Source: RGIG5327 sp045612485 (GTDB lineage Bacteria; Verrucomicrobiota; Lentisphaeria; Victivallales; UBA1829). Taken from it: a stretch of 16,272 nucleotides of DNA. Location: contig JAZKZE010000001.1 of the NCBI GenBank assembly GCA_045612485.1, positions 1 through 16,272 on the forward strand. Direction: 5' to 3'. The notes beneath the pieces were generated by a model. The model was not told where the DNA came from. It searched no databases and saw nothing but the letters and a program-made list of their open reading frames with translations. The position numbers were made by a program, and so were the translations under genes. Of the stretch, positions 7,127-13,854 are shown piece after piece (position 1 is the stretch's first letter; every line of letters begins with the position of its first letter).

Positions 7127-8887
7127 ATGGATAACAGAGAATCCTTCATAAAGAGTTTTTCCCGGTCTTTCAAAGAAAACAACCTTCTTTACATTCTCAT
7201 TTTTCTGCTGCTTGCCTACTCCTTATTTCTCCGGCTTTTTCCACTGAACATACGGACTCTGGAATATGATGAGATCTATACCGTTTCCAATTTTGTTCCC
7301 CTTTCCATCCAAAAGATCTTTACAGATGTGGCAACCCCCAACAATCACATGCTGCACACCTTTTTTGTCAAACTTTTCCATGCGCCCAATACGGATTTCT
7401 TCCAACTGTCCATCCGGCTGTGCTGTGCATTGGCGGGAACCTTTACGCTGCTGCTTTTTCTTCCCTTCAGAAAATATTTCCAAACCCTTTACGGCATTCT
7501 TTTTGCCATACTGCTCTTTGCTTTCAATGGAGCGCATATTCACTATTCCCAGACGGCAAGAGGATACTCTCTTCTTACCTTTTTCCTGCTTCTGACCCTT
7601 TTTTCCCTCTGGAAATATGAGAAAAGAAGAAAAGAAAATGCCCCGGCAAAAAGCCTCATATTTTATACGGTTCTTTATTTTCTTTCTGCCTGTGCTGCTT
7701 CTGTAAGTGTAAGTTCCGGAGTGATCTTTACTTTTGCTGTCTCCTTTTCCTTTCTTCTTTTTTATTTTCCATTTTTAAATTGGAAAAAGGAGTTGAAAAG
7801 CCTTCAATTCCTTCTTTACGCCTTTTCGGCAACGGCTCTTTTCATACTCTGCTATTTTCTCCCCAATACAGCCAAATTTGCAAAAGGCAGTCAGGATTTC
7901 GGTACAAAATATACTTCATTACCGCAAATCGGCAATTTCTTATATGAGATATTGTATGAGAATGATCTTTTATATCCTCTGCTGCTTGCAGTAATAAGTA
8001 TTTTCCTTATAAAAACCAACAGGAAAAGAATACTTTTCCTGCTGTTTTCCGCTTTTACCGTCTTACTCTTTACCCTTCTTACCGGAACAGGTCCAGCCAG
8101 AGTCTATCTGCCGCTGACAGCTTTTCTTCTTCCTGCGGCGGCTCTCGGAATGGAAAATATTCTTCTCTTTCTCAAGGAAAAACATACCGGCAATGCAAAG
8201 AAAAAAGGAGTGGAGGAAAGCATGATATTACGGGATACAAAGATCCTTTCCTTTCTTATTTTCCTTCTGTTTTTCTTTCCTGTATATTTTTCAGGCAATT
8301 CCACATTGGAAAGACTTACGCCCTATGATATGAATATGCTTTATTATGAATTGGAAAATAATCCGTTGCTTGCCGATACCATGCCCGTATTCCACCCCAC
8401 AGATTCTGTGGCATTGCGTTCGCTGCATGAAAGAGATGCAGCCGGAAAAATTTTGAAAAAACTTTCCTCTGCTTCCTCCCTTCTTTTTACATTTCCATTA
8501 AAATCCCTCCCCTTTACAGCAAGGGATAAGGAAACGACTTGCGCCATGTCATTTCCGGAACTGCCTTCTCCTGTCCAAAAAATCTACGCAGGGAAAAAAT
8601 TTCTTCCCCATGTTCCCTTGCAGCAGGTTACAAAACCCTACCGAAAAAATGAGATCATCTTCCTTTTCGTTTTTCTTACGGAAGAACCCTTTACCCGCTT
8701 TATAAATAAAATTCAGAAACTGCAGGAATTTAAATATCTGAATTACCAGCAAAGAGTGGAAACAGATTCCTTCTATGCAGGAATCTTTGCGGCAAAAGCA
8801 GAAGAAGTGACCTTATCCCCGGAAGAAATGGTAACTCTGGAAGAGGAAACGCAAGGCAGAGTCCGTTTCAGGATGCTGAAGAAATAA
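7127..8887 (+). CDS. GT-C / GT39-type membrane glycosyltransferase-like protein
   Basis: A 586-residue integral membrane protein, probably transferring a sugar from a polyprenyl-phosphate donor on the outer face of the inner membrane. About 11 membrane segments occupy residues 20-390 (for example 20-40, 95-113, 121-138, 148-163, 198-218, 283-296, 302-318, 328-348, 374-390). They are followed by a soluble, probably periplasmic, tail of about 190 residues. Family-like features are the acidic pair in the first outer loop ('EYDEIYT', Asp48-Glu49), 'TPNNHMLHTFFVKLF' (70-84), 'HYSQTARGYSLL' (139-150) and 'GPARVYLPLTAFLLP' (322-336). The ATG at 7127 has an excellent AAGGAGG at 7112-7118. It is the last gene of the five-gene run. 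The acceptor and sugar are unknown. The protein is very rich in Phe and Leu, with TTT/CTT-rich codons. Confidence 0.75.
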   Translation: MDNRESFIKSFSRSFKENNLLYILIFLLLAYSLFLRLFPLNIRTLEYDEIYTVSNFVPLSIQKIFTDVATPNNHMLHTFFVKLFHAPNTDFFQLSIRLCCALAGTFTLLLFLPFRKYFQTLYGILFAILLFAFNGAHIHYSQTARGYSLLTFFLLLTLFSLWKYEKRRKENAPAKSLIFYTVLYFLSACAASVSVSSGVIFTFAVSFSFLLFYFPFLNWKKELKSLQFLLYAFSATALFILCYFLPNTAKFAKGSQDFGTKYTSLPQIGNFLYEILYENDLLYPLLLAVISIFLIKTNRKRILFLLFSAFTVLLFTLLTGTGPARVYLPLTAFLLPAAALGMENILLFLKEKHTGNAKKKGVEESMILRDTKILSFLIFLLFFFPVYFSGNSTLERLTPYDMNMLYYELENNPLLADTMPVFHPTDSVALRSLHERDAAGKILKKLSSASSLLFTFPLKSLPFTARDKETTCAMSFPELPSPVQKIYAGKKFLPHVPLQQVTKPYRKNEIIFLFVFLTEEPFTRFINKIQKLQEFKYLNYQQRVETDSFYAGIFAAKAEEVTLSPEEMVTLEEETQGRVRFRMLKK

Positions 8888-9180
8888 AAAAAAAGGTTTT
8901 CCTGTATTTTTCAAAATATCTTTTATTTTCCGGAAAAGGTTGTTTTAAAAGTATTCCCCAAACTGTTTTCCGCCACAAAATATGCAAAACAATTTTATAC
9001 TAATTGTATTTAAGTAATTGTATTATAATATATTACAATTTGCTTACCTTTTCAAGTATCCATTAAAAAATTTTCCAAAAATATACTTTTTTCCTTCTGT
9101 TGAAATTTGAAAATACCATTGTAAATTTATTTTTACATCCGCTATTTTCATTTTCAATCAAATCAAAAAAAGGGGGAAAA
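8888..9180. other. AT-rich intergenic spacer between two + strand operons
   Basis: This 293-bp spacer holds no credible gene. Near its left end is the 12-bp palindrome TTTTCCGGAAAA (8926-8937); with no loop, it is not a convincing terminator, and I found no good intrinsic terminator for the preceding operon. Its centre (8990-9040) carries a cluster of AATTG/CAATT half-sites and a TATAAT box, described separately. Further on, TGTAAA (9120-9125) and TTTACA (9132-9137) form a short inverted repeat with a 6-nt loop in the leader of the antiporter mRNA. Confidence 0.7.
9001..9040 (+). promoter_or_regulatory. Putative promoter and operator of the arginine module
   Basis: A perfect -10 box TATAAT lies at 9024-9029; the -35 is weak (TAATTG at 9001-9006, 17-bp spacing). 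The 10-mer TAATTGTATT occurs twice, at 9001-9010 and 9015-9024. An imperfect palindrome, AATTGTA-N11-TACAATT (9016-9040), is centred on the -10 box. A further CAATT at 8990-8994 mirrors AATTG at 9002-9006. The layout suggests a repressor or activator acting at a weak -35 promoter. It does not match the classical ARG box core I know (TGAATwwwwATTCA). The expected start near 9036 gives a leader of about 145 nt. Confidence 0.5.
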
Positions 9181-9183
9181 ATG
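9165..9183 (+). promoter_or_regulatory. Poly-A/G5 ribosome-binding block of the antiporter gene
   Basis: Seven A, five G, four A and the ATG start codon form a 19-nt block that recurs without a mismatch in front of the arginine decarboxylase gene (10757-10775). The G5 core is an unusual Shine-Dalgarno, G-rich rather than AGGAGG. It fixes the antiporter start at 9181 rather than at the non-ATG codon at 9100, where the frame first opens. Confidence 0.7.
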
Positions 9184-10689
9184 GAAAACAACAAAACAGA
9201 AAAGAAACTTGGTGTCATTCCGCTGGCGGCTCTTGTGGTAAGTGCCATGATCGGCGGTGGGATCTTCAGTCTGCCGCAGAATATGGCTCAGTCGTCCGCA
9301 CTGCTGGCAGTTGTCCTCGCCTGGGTAGTGACAGGTATCGGCATGTTTTTTCTTGCCAACACCTTCCGGATCCTTGCAGAAGCCAAACCGGACGCTACAA
9401 CAGGGATCTATGCTTATGCAAGACTGGGATTCGGTAAATTTGCCGGTTTCCAGATGGCATGGAGTTACTGGCTGTGCAATATTTTCGGCAATGTAGGGTA
9501 TGCCGTTCTTCTCATGGATGCCTTTGATTACTTTTTCCCGGGTAAGTTCACAGGCGGGAACAATCTTCTTTCCATTGTGTGCGGTTCCCTTGTGATCTGG
9601 CTGATGAATTATATCGTCCTCAAAGGCGTTCATCAGGCAGCATTTCTCAACGTTCTGGGGACGATCGCCAAACTTGTCCCCATCTTCCTTTTCATCCTCA
9701 TTCTGCTTTTCGTGTTCCAGTGGAATACCTTCACAATAGATATAACAGGTCATGAAGTGGATGTGGCAAAAGGTCTGAAGAATCTGGGTTCCATTACGGG
9801 ACAGCTGAAAGCCACCATGCTGGTAACATTGTGGGCATTTATCGGGATCGAGGGAGCAGTCGTCATTTCCGACAAGGCAAAAGATCAGAAAAGTGTAGGA
9901 AAAGCCACCCTTCTGGGTTTTATGGGCTGTCTTACCATTTACGCTCTTCTTTCCATTCTTCCCTTCGGCAGGATGACTCAGGGGGAACTTGCCCGCCTTG
10001 CCAATCCTTCCACAGCTCCCATTCTGCAAAGCATTGTCGGTCACTGGGGCGGAACCATTATGAATCTGGGGGTCATCATAGCCCTCCTCACCAGCTGGCT
10101 TGCCTTTACCATCATGATCGCCCAGATCCCCTATGCAGCGGCTCTGGACGGCACGTTCCCGAAATTCTTTGCAAGAGAAAATACCAATAACGTACCCAAT
10201 ACATCCCTTATCACCACAAGTATTCTCATGCAGCTTGCCATGATCCTTGTCTATTTTGCCAACAATGCCTGGAATACCATGCTTTCTGTTACGGGAGTAA
10301 TGATCCTTCCGCCTTATCTGGCCTGTACCCTTTATTTGTGGAAGATCTGTCTGAAAAGGGAATATCCGCAGAATATCAGTGTAAAACTCCCCTTTGCCTG
10401 CATCTGCGGAGCGGCGGGAACATTCTATGCAATCTGGATGATCTATGCCGCAGGCTTGCAATACCTTCTTATGGCATTTGTCTTTCTGGCCCTGGGTATT
10501 CCTGTATATATTGCGGCAAGAAGGGAAAACAGCAGAGAATGTTCCTCTCCGGCACATCCGCAGCAACAGGAAAAATGTTGCTGCATGAATAAAAGTTTTA
10601 CCGGAACAGAATTTATCTTCATGCTCCTGATTCTTCTTTGTGCTGCCATTGCCATTATTGCCTTTGCAACAGGAAAAGTACATATCTGA
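9181..10689 (+). CDS. Basic amino acid/polyamine antiporter (APC superfamily, ArcD/AdiC-like)
   Basis: Inner-membrane exchanger, probably arginine for agmatine or ornithine, given the arginine decarboxylase immediately downstream. The 502-residue protein has about 12-13 membrane segments. The first carries the substrate-site motif of the APA family, 'GGGIFSLPQN' (25-34). The 'WAFIGIEG' block (218-225) lies in the sixth segment, where the substrate-gating aromatic and Glu of AdiC-like carriers are found. The 'GGGIFSLPQN' form is closer to arginine/ornithine (ArcD-type) and lysine antiporters than to the 'GSGVF' of E. coli AdiC, so the exchanged partner is uncertain. Unusually, the loop before the last segment is Pro/Gln-rich and contains three consecutive Cys (466-468). 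Start supported by a G5 Shine-Dalgarno. Forms an operon with the decarboxylase. Confidence 0.9.
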   Translation: MENNKTEKKLGVIPLAALVVSAMIGGGIFSLPQNMAQSSALLAVVLAWVVTGIGMFFLANTFRILAEAKPDATTGIYAYARLGFGKFAGFQMAWSYWLCNIFGNVGYAVLLMDAFDYFFPGKFTGGNNLLSIVCGSLVIWLMNYIVLKGVHQAAFLNVLGTIAKLVPIFLFILILLFVFQWNTFTIDITGHEVDVAKGLKNLGSITGQLKATMLVTLWAFIGIEGAVVISDKAKDQKSVGKATLLGFMGCLTIYALLSILPFGRMTQGELARLANPSTAPILQSIVGHWGGTIMNLGVIIALLTSWLAFTIMIAQIPYAAALDGTFPKFFARENTNNVPNTSLITTSILMQLAMILVYFANNAWNTMLSVTGVMILPPYLACTLYLWKICLKREYPQNISVKLPFACICGAAGTFYAIWMIYAAGLQYLLMAFVFLALGIPVYIAARRENSRECSSPAHPQQQEKCCCMNKSFTGTEFIFMLLILLCAAIAIIAFATGKVHI

Positions 10690-10717
10690 AAAGTTCATAA
10701 ATATTTATTATTCTCAA

Positions 10718-10739
10718 CCGGGGGGAACTATCCTCCCGG
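10718..10739 (+). promoter_or_regulatory. G-rich hairpin in the antiporter-decarboxylase gap
   Basis: CCGGGGGGA (10718-10726) pairs with TCCTCCCGG (10731-10739) over 9 bp with one G-T (G-U in RNA) pair and a 4-nt loop (ACTA). No T-run follows, so it is not a terminator. It may stabilise the upstream mRNA 3' end or control decarboxylase translation. The right arm, TCCTCCC, resembles an anti-Shine-Dalgarno and could alternatively pair, more weakly, with the G5 ribosome-binding site at 10764-10768. Confidence 0.55.
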
Positions 10740-10756
10740 ATTTCCGGAACAATAAT

Positions 10757-10775
10757 AAAAAAAGGGGGAAAAATG
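10757..10775 (+). promoter_or_regulatory. Poly-A/G5 ribosome-binding block of the decarboxylase gene
   Basis: This is an exact copy of the 19-nt block in front of the antiporter (9165-9183): A7, G5, A4 and ATG. The surrounding bases differ, so the identity is confined to the ribosome-binding block. It supports the ATG at 10773 as the start and suggests matched translation of the two genes. Confidence 0.7.
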
Positions 10776-13076
10776 AACAGAGAACTGGAAACAAGAAAAG
10801 TTTTGCTGCTGGATGATGACCGTAATCTGCATACAGGGGCGGTATCCGGGACATTGAAAAAGATCAGAAAAGCCCTGAAGGAAAAATTCATCCGTACGGA
10901 AGAGGTCAAAACATGGCATGACGCCTTTCTTCTTGCGGAAAATGATATGGATACAGATTGTTTTCTCATCCGTATTCCGGAAGATCTTCAGGATAAGGAA
11001 AAAGCTCTTTTACTGCACCTTCTGGATAAAATCAGGGAAAAGGATAAATTTGTACCGGTATTTCTTCTTGCCGTCGGGGAGGAGGATCCGGCAAAACTTA
11101 CTTCCGATATTATGGAAAAAACCGATGAAACCATCTGGCTTTTTGAGGAAAGTGCCGTTTTTATTGCAGGAAGAGTGGAAAGTGCCATACGCAGATACAG
11201 GGAAAATCTTCTGCCGCCATTGATGAAAGCCATCTGGAAATATAATGAGGAAAACCATGAATATTCCTGGGCGGCGCCGGGACATCAGGGCGGTACAGGC
11301 TTTACCAAAGATCCTGTAGGGAAAAAGTTTTATGATTTCTACGGGGAAAATCTTTTCCGTACAGATACAGGGATCGAACGCAGCAGTATAGGTTCATTAC
11401 TGGATCATGAAGGGGCATTCGGGGAAAGTGAAAAATACGCGGCAAAGGTTTTCGGAGCCCATTACAGTTTTTCTGCAGTGGTGGGGTCATCCGGCTCCAA
11501 CAGAACGATCATGCAGTCCGTTCTTTCCACAGGAGATATCGCCCTTTGCGACAGAAACTGCCATAAATCCATTGAACAGGGACTTATTTTAAGCGGTGCA
11601 AAGCCTGTTTATATGCTCCCTTCAAGAAACTGTTACGGCATCATCGGTCCCGTCCCGCTGCGGGAAATGAATGAAAAACTCATCCGGGAAAGGATCAGAA
11701 AAAGTCCCATTATCGCCGATACCGATAAGAACAATCCAATTTCCTACACCGTTCTCACCAACTGTACCTATGACGGACTTTGCTACAATGCCGTGAAAGC
11801 GGAAAACATTCTGGGAAAATTTTCCGACCACATCCATTTTGATGAAGCCTGGTACGCTTATGCAAGATTCAATAAAATGTATGAAGGGCATTTTGCCATG
11901 CACGGAGCCCCGGAAGATCATAAAGGTCCCACAGTTTTCGCCACACACTCCACCCATAAGCTGCTCAATGCACTCTCCCAGGCATCCTTTATCCATGTCC
12001 GTGAGGGAAGGAAAAAACTGGATCTTTTCCGGTTCAATCAGGCATATATGATGCACGCGACAACCTCTCCATTGTATGCCATAAGTGCATCCAATGATAT
12101 TTCCACCGCCATGATGGAACGATCGGGAAATATTCTGATCAGGGATGTGATAGCCGAAGCGGTGGATTTCCGTAAAACCACATCCTCCCTCTACCGGGAT
12201 TTTCACAAACAGGGGTCATGGTTCTTCAAAGTATGGAACGCGGAAAAGATCTTTGATCCGGCAAAAGGAAAAAGCGTAGATTTTGCAGATACGGACAGGG
12301 AATTGCTTATCAATGACCAGAATGTATGGAAGTTGAAAAAGGATGATCCCTGGCACGGGTTCCATGATCTGGATGACGACTGGGTGATGCTTGATCCCAT
12401 CAAAGTAAGTATTCTTTCCCCGGGCATGGATGAAAACGGCAATTTCAGCAGTACAGGGATCCCCGCCTCCCTGGTGGCGGCATACCTTTACCGGGAAGGG
12501 ATCGTCCCCACCCGTACCACAGATTTCCAGCTTATGTTCCTCTTTTCCATGGGGATCACAAAAGGAAAATGGCGGACTCTTGTCAATACGCTTTTAAATT
12601 TCAAAAAGGCGTATGACAATGATCTGCCGCTGTATCAGGTCTTGCCGGAACTTTGTGACGCATATCCGGAAAAATATGCAAATATCTCCGTGAAAACTCT
12701 TGCAGACAGGATGTATGAATTTATCGTAAAGGAAAATCCGGAATCCCATCTGGATGAAGCATTCCGGACTCTGCCGGAACAGGAATACTGCCCCAGATAC
12801 TCTTATGAGCATATCGTAAAGGGGAAAGTGGAATTTGTTCCTTCCGATCGTCTTGCAGGAAGAATTGCGGCAAATTCAGTCATCCCCTATCCTCCCGGGA
12901 TCCCCATGCTGATGTCCGGTGAAAAATTTGAAGGGACAAATGACGCTCCCGGAGCCAGGATCCGTTACCTTACAGCTCTGGAAAAATGGGATGAAGCCTT
13001 TCCGGGGTTTGAACATGTTATTGAAGGAGCCGGCAAGAAAAACGGTAAATATTGTGTCCTTTGCATAAAGGAATAA
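10773..13076 (+). CDS. adiA: Biodegradative (acid-inducible type) arginine decarboxylase, PLP-dependent
   Basis: Decarboxylates arginine to agmatine and CO2, consuming a proton; cytosolic, fold-type I. The 767-residue protein is close to E. coli AdiA (about 755) and has the same three-part layout: an N-terminal receiver-like wing domain (1-150), the PLP domain starting near 'APGHQGG' (168-174), and a C-terminal domain. The Schiff-base lysine is Lys396 in 'HSTHKLLNALSQASFIHVRE'; the cofactor-ring aspartate is Asp357 in 'HFDEAWYAY'. 'QAYMMHATTSPLYAI', 'GIVPTRTTDFQLMFLFSMG' and 'ANSVIPYPPGIPML' follow AdiA rather than lysine or ornithine decarboxylases. The ATG at 10773 has an A7G5A4 ribosome-binding block. 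The gene lies 83 nt after the antiporter gene and ends at a bidirectional terminator. An AdiA-like start-to-end match makes the function very likely. Confidence 0.96.
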   Translation: MNRELETRKVLLLDDDRNLHTGAVSGTLKKIRKALKEKFIRTEEVKTWHDAFLLAENDMDTDCFLIRIPEDLQDKEKALLLHLLDKIREKDKFVPVFLLAVGEEDPAKLTSDIMEKTDETIWLFEESAVFIAGRVESAIRRYRENLLPPLMKAIWKYNEENHEYSWAAPGHQGGTGFTKDPVGKKFYDFYGENLFRTDTGIERSSIGSLLDHEGAFGESEKYAAKVFGAHYSFSAVVGSSGSNRTIMQSVLSTGDIALCDRNCHKSIEQGLILSGAKPVYMLPSRNCYGIIGPVPLREMNEKLIRERIRKSPIIADTDKNNPISYTVLTNCTYDGLCYNAVKAENILGKFSDHIHFDEAWYAYARFNKMYEGHFAMHGAPEDHKGPTVFATHSTHKLLNALSQASFIHVREGRKKLDLFRFNQAYMMHATTSPLYAISASNDISTAMMERSGNILIRDVIAEAVDFRKTTSSLYRDFHKQGSWFFKVWNAEKIFDPAKGKSVDFADTDRELLINDQNVWKLKKDDPWHGFHDLDDDWVMLDPIKVSILSPGMDENGNFSSTGIPASLVAAYLYREGIVPTRTTDFQLMFLFSMGITKGKWRTLVNTLLNFKKAYDNDLPLYQVLPELCDAYPEKYANISVKTLADRMYEFIVKENPESHLDEAFRTLPEQEYCPRYSYEHIVKGKVEFVPSDRLAGRIAANSVIPYPPGIPMLMSGEKFEGTNDAPGARIRYLTALEKWDEAFPGFEHVIEGAGKKNGKYCVLCIKE

Positions 13077-13104
13077 GCGGACAAAGCACCATAAAACAAA
13101 CAAC

Positions 13105-13148
13105 AAAAAAAATCCTGCACCTTCTTACGGGAAGATGCAGGATTTTTT
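13105..13148. terminator. Bidirectional intrinsic terminator
   Basis: AAAAAATCCTGCA pairs with TGCAGGATTTTTT (13136-13148) and, after one mismatch, CTTC (13121-13124) pairs with GAAG (13131-13134) around a 6-nt loop. The A-run on the left and T-run on the right let it work in both directions. It serves the convergent arginine decarboxylase (+ strand, ending at 13076) and the small secreted protein (- strand, ending at 13168). Confidence 0.92.
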
Positions 13149-13167
13149 ACAGCAGGAAAAACTTATT

Positions 13168-13704
13168 TTATTTTGCCTGATAAACCACACGGATGGAGTG
13201 GATATTTACGTTATTTCCGCCAAGATAAATATAGCCCATTTCATATGCGGCAACAGGATACTCTATTTTATATTCCTTTGCATCAGCAGTAAGGGCAAAA
13301 GGGCCGATGAGAGTTCTTTTTTCATGTCTGAAGGCTGCTTTATTGCCGGGAGCCCGTACGCAAGTACTGAAATAGCCGTTAAGTTTATTGTTTGCAGTAC
13401 CGGCAATAGCGGAAGCCTTTACCGTAAGAACAAGTTTGCCGGCTTCTTTGGTCTGGATGCAGTAGCCGTAAATCACACCGTCTTTCAGAGCGACCGCACC
13501 ATTGGCGATCCCGGCAGTTCCGGCAAGGCCCCAGCCTTTCACCCACTCTTTTGTAACCTGATTTCTGTAAGGTTTGCCGGGAGTGACAATGGTAAGAGGT
13601 CCTTCAAGAATAACTTTTTCTTTTACAGATGCTTTTACAGGAGCAGCGGCAAAAAGAGAAGCGGCAAAGGCAAACAGTGCCAGGGAGAAAAAAAGTTTTT
13701 TCAT
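13168..13704 (-). CDS. Small secreted protein of unknown function, beta-rich
   Basis: I do not recognise this gene. The 178-residue product begins with a clear Sec signal peptide: Lys2-Lys3, a hydrophobic stretch to about residue 18, and an Ala-rich 'LFAAAPVKA' cleavage region. The mature part (about 157 residues) alternates polar and hydrophobic residues, is rich in Gly/Val/Thr, and ends with 'YIYLGGNNVNIHSIRVVY', which resembles the last strands of jelly-roll carbohydrate-binding modules. A structural or carbohydrate-binding role is conceivable but not shown. There are only two mature Cys, no lipobox and no C-terminal sorting motif that I can see. AAAGGAA lies 8 bases before the ATG. A near-consensus promoter upstream and a strong terminator downstream make it a stand-alone, probably well-expressed gene. 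Confidence 0.85.
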   Translation of the reverse strand: MKKLFFSLALFAFAASLFAAAPVKASVKEKVILEGPLTIVTPGKPYRNQVTKEWVKGWGLAGTAGIANGAVALKDGVIYGYCIQTKEAGKLVLTVKASAIAGTANNKLNGYFSTCVRAPGNKAAFRHEKRTLIGPFALTADAKEYKIEYPVAAYEMGYIYLGGNNVNIHSIRVVYQAK

Positions 13705-13769
13705 AATATAAATTCCTTTGTTTTTTGTTTATTTCTGCGGAAAATCCCGCAAAAATGATCTGAAAGTGA

Positions 13770-13798
13770 AATATAAACCGTCCACAGGATTTTGTCAA
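13770..13798 (-). promoter_or_regulatory. Strong sigma70-type promoter for the secreted protein gene
   Basis: On the - strand, a perfect -35 TTGACA (13793-13798) is followed by exactly 17 bp and a -10 TATATT (13770-13775). This is the best promoter in the window. Transcription would start near 13763, giving a leader of about 60 nt that contains a small hairpin (TGCGG 13736-13740 with CCGCA 13747-13751). Confidence 0.85.
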
Positions 13799-13854
13799 GT
13801 ATTTTTTTCCATCCTTTTTACGGCTTTATGGATTTTCTGCGCAGATTTCTCTCC

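Noticed and set aside
8926..8937. TTTTCCGGAAAA as terminator of the 2093-8887 operon
   Set aside because: A loopless palindrome would form a very weak hairpin, and the T-rich sequence around it is not a clean run. I left the operon end unassigned.
9016..9040. ARG-box (ArgR/AhrC site) interpretation of the palindrome
   Set aside because: The half-sites read AATTGTA/TACAATT and lack the TGAAT/ATTCA core known for ArgR, so I report it only as a generic operator candidate.
9163..10698. Open frame of 511 codons on the - strand, antisense to the antiporter gene
   Set aside because: It lies entirely opposite a confidently identified membrane transporter and its translation has no recognisable domain and scattered Cys/His/Lys. 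It has the look of a codon-bias shadow.
13135..13758. 207-codon + strand frame opposite the secreted protein
   Set aside because: Starts inside the bidirectional terminator. The - strand reading has a proper signal peptide, Shine-Dalgarno and promoter, so it is the real gene.
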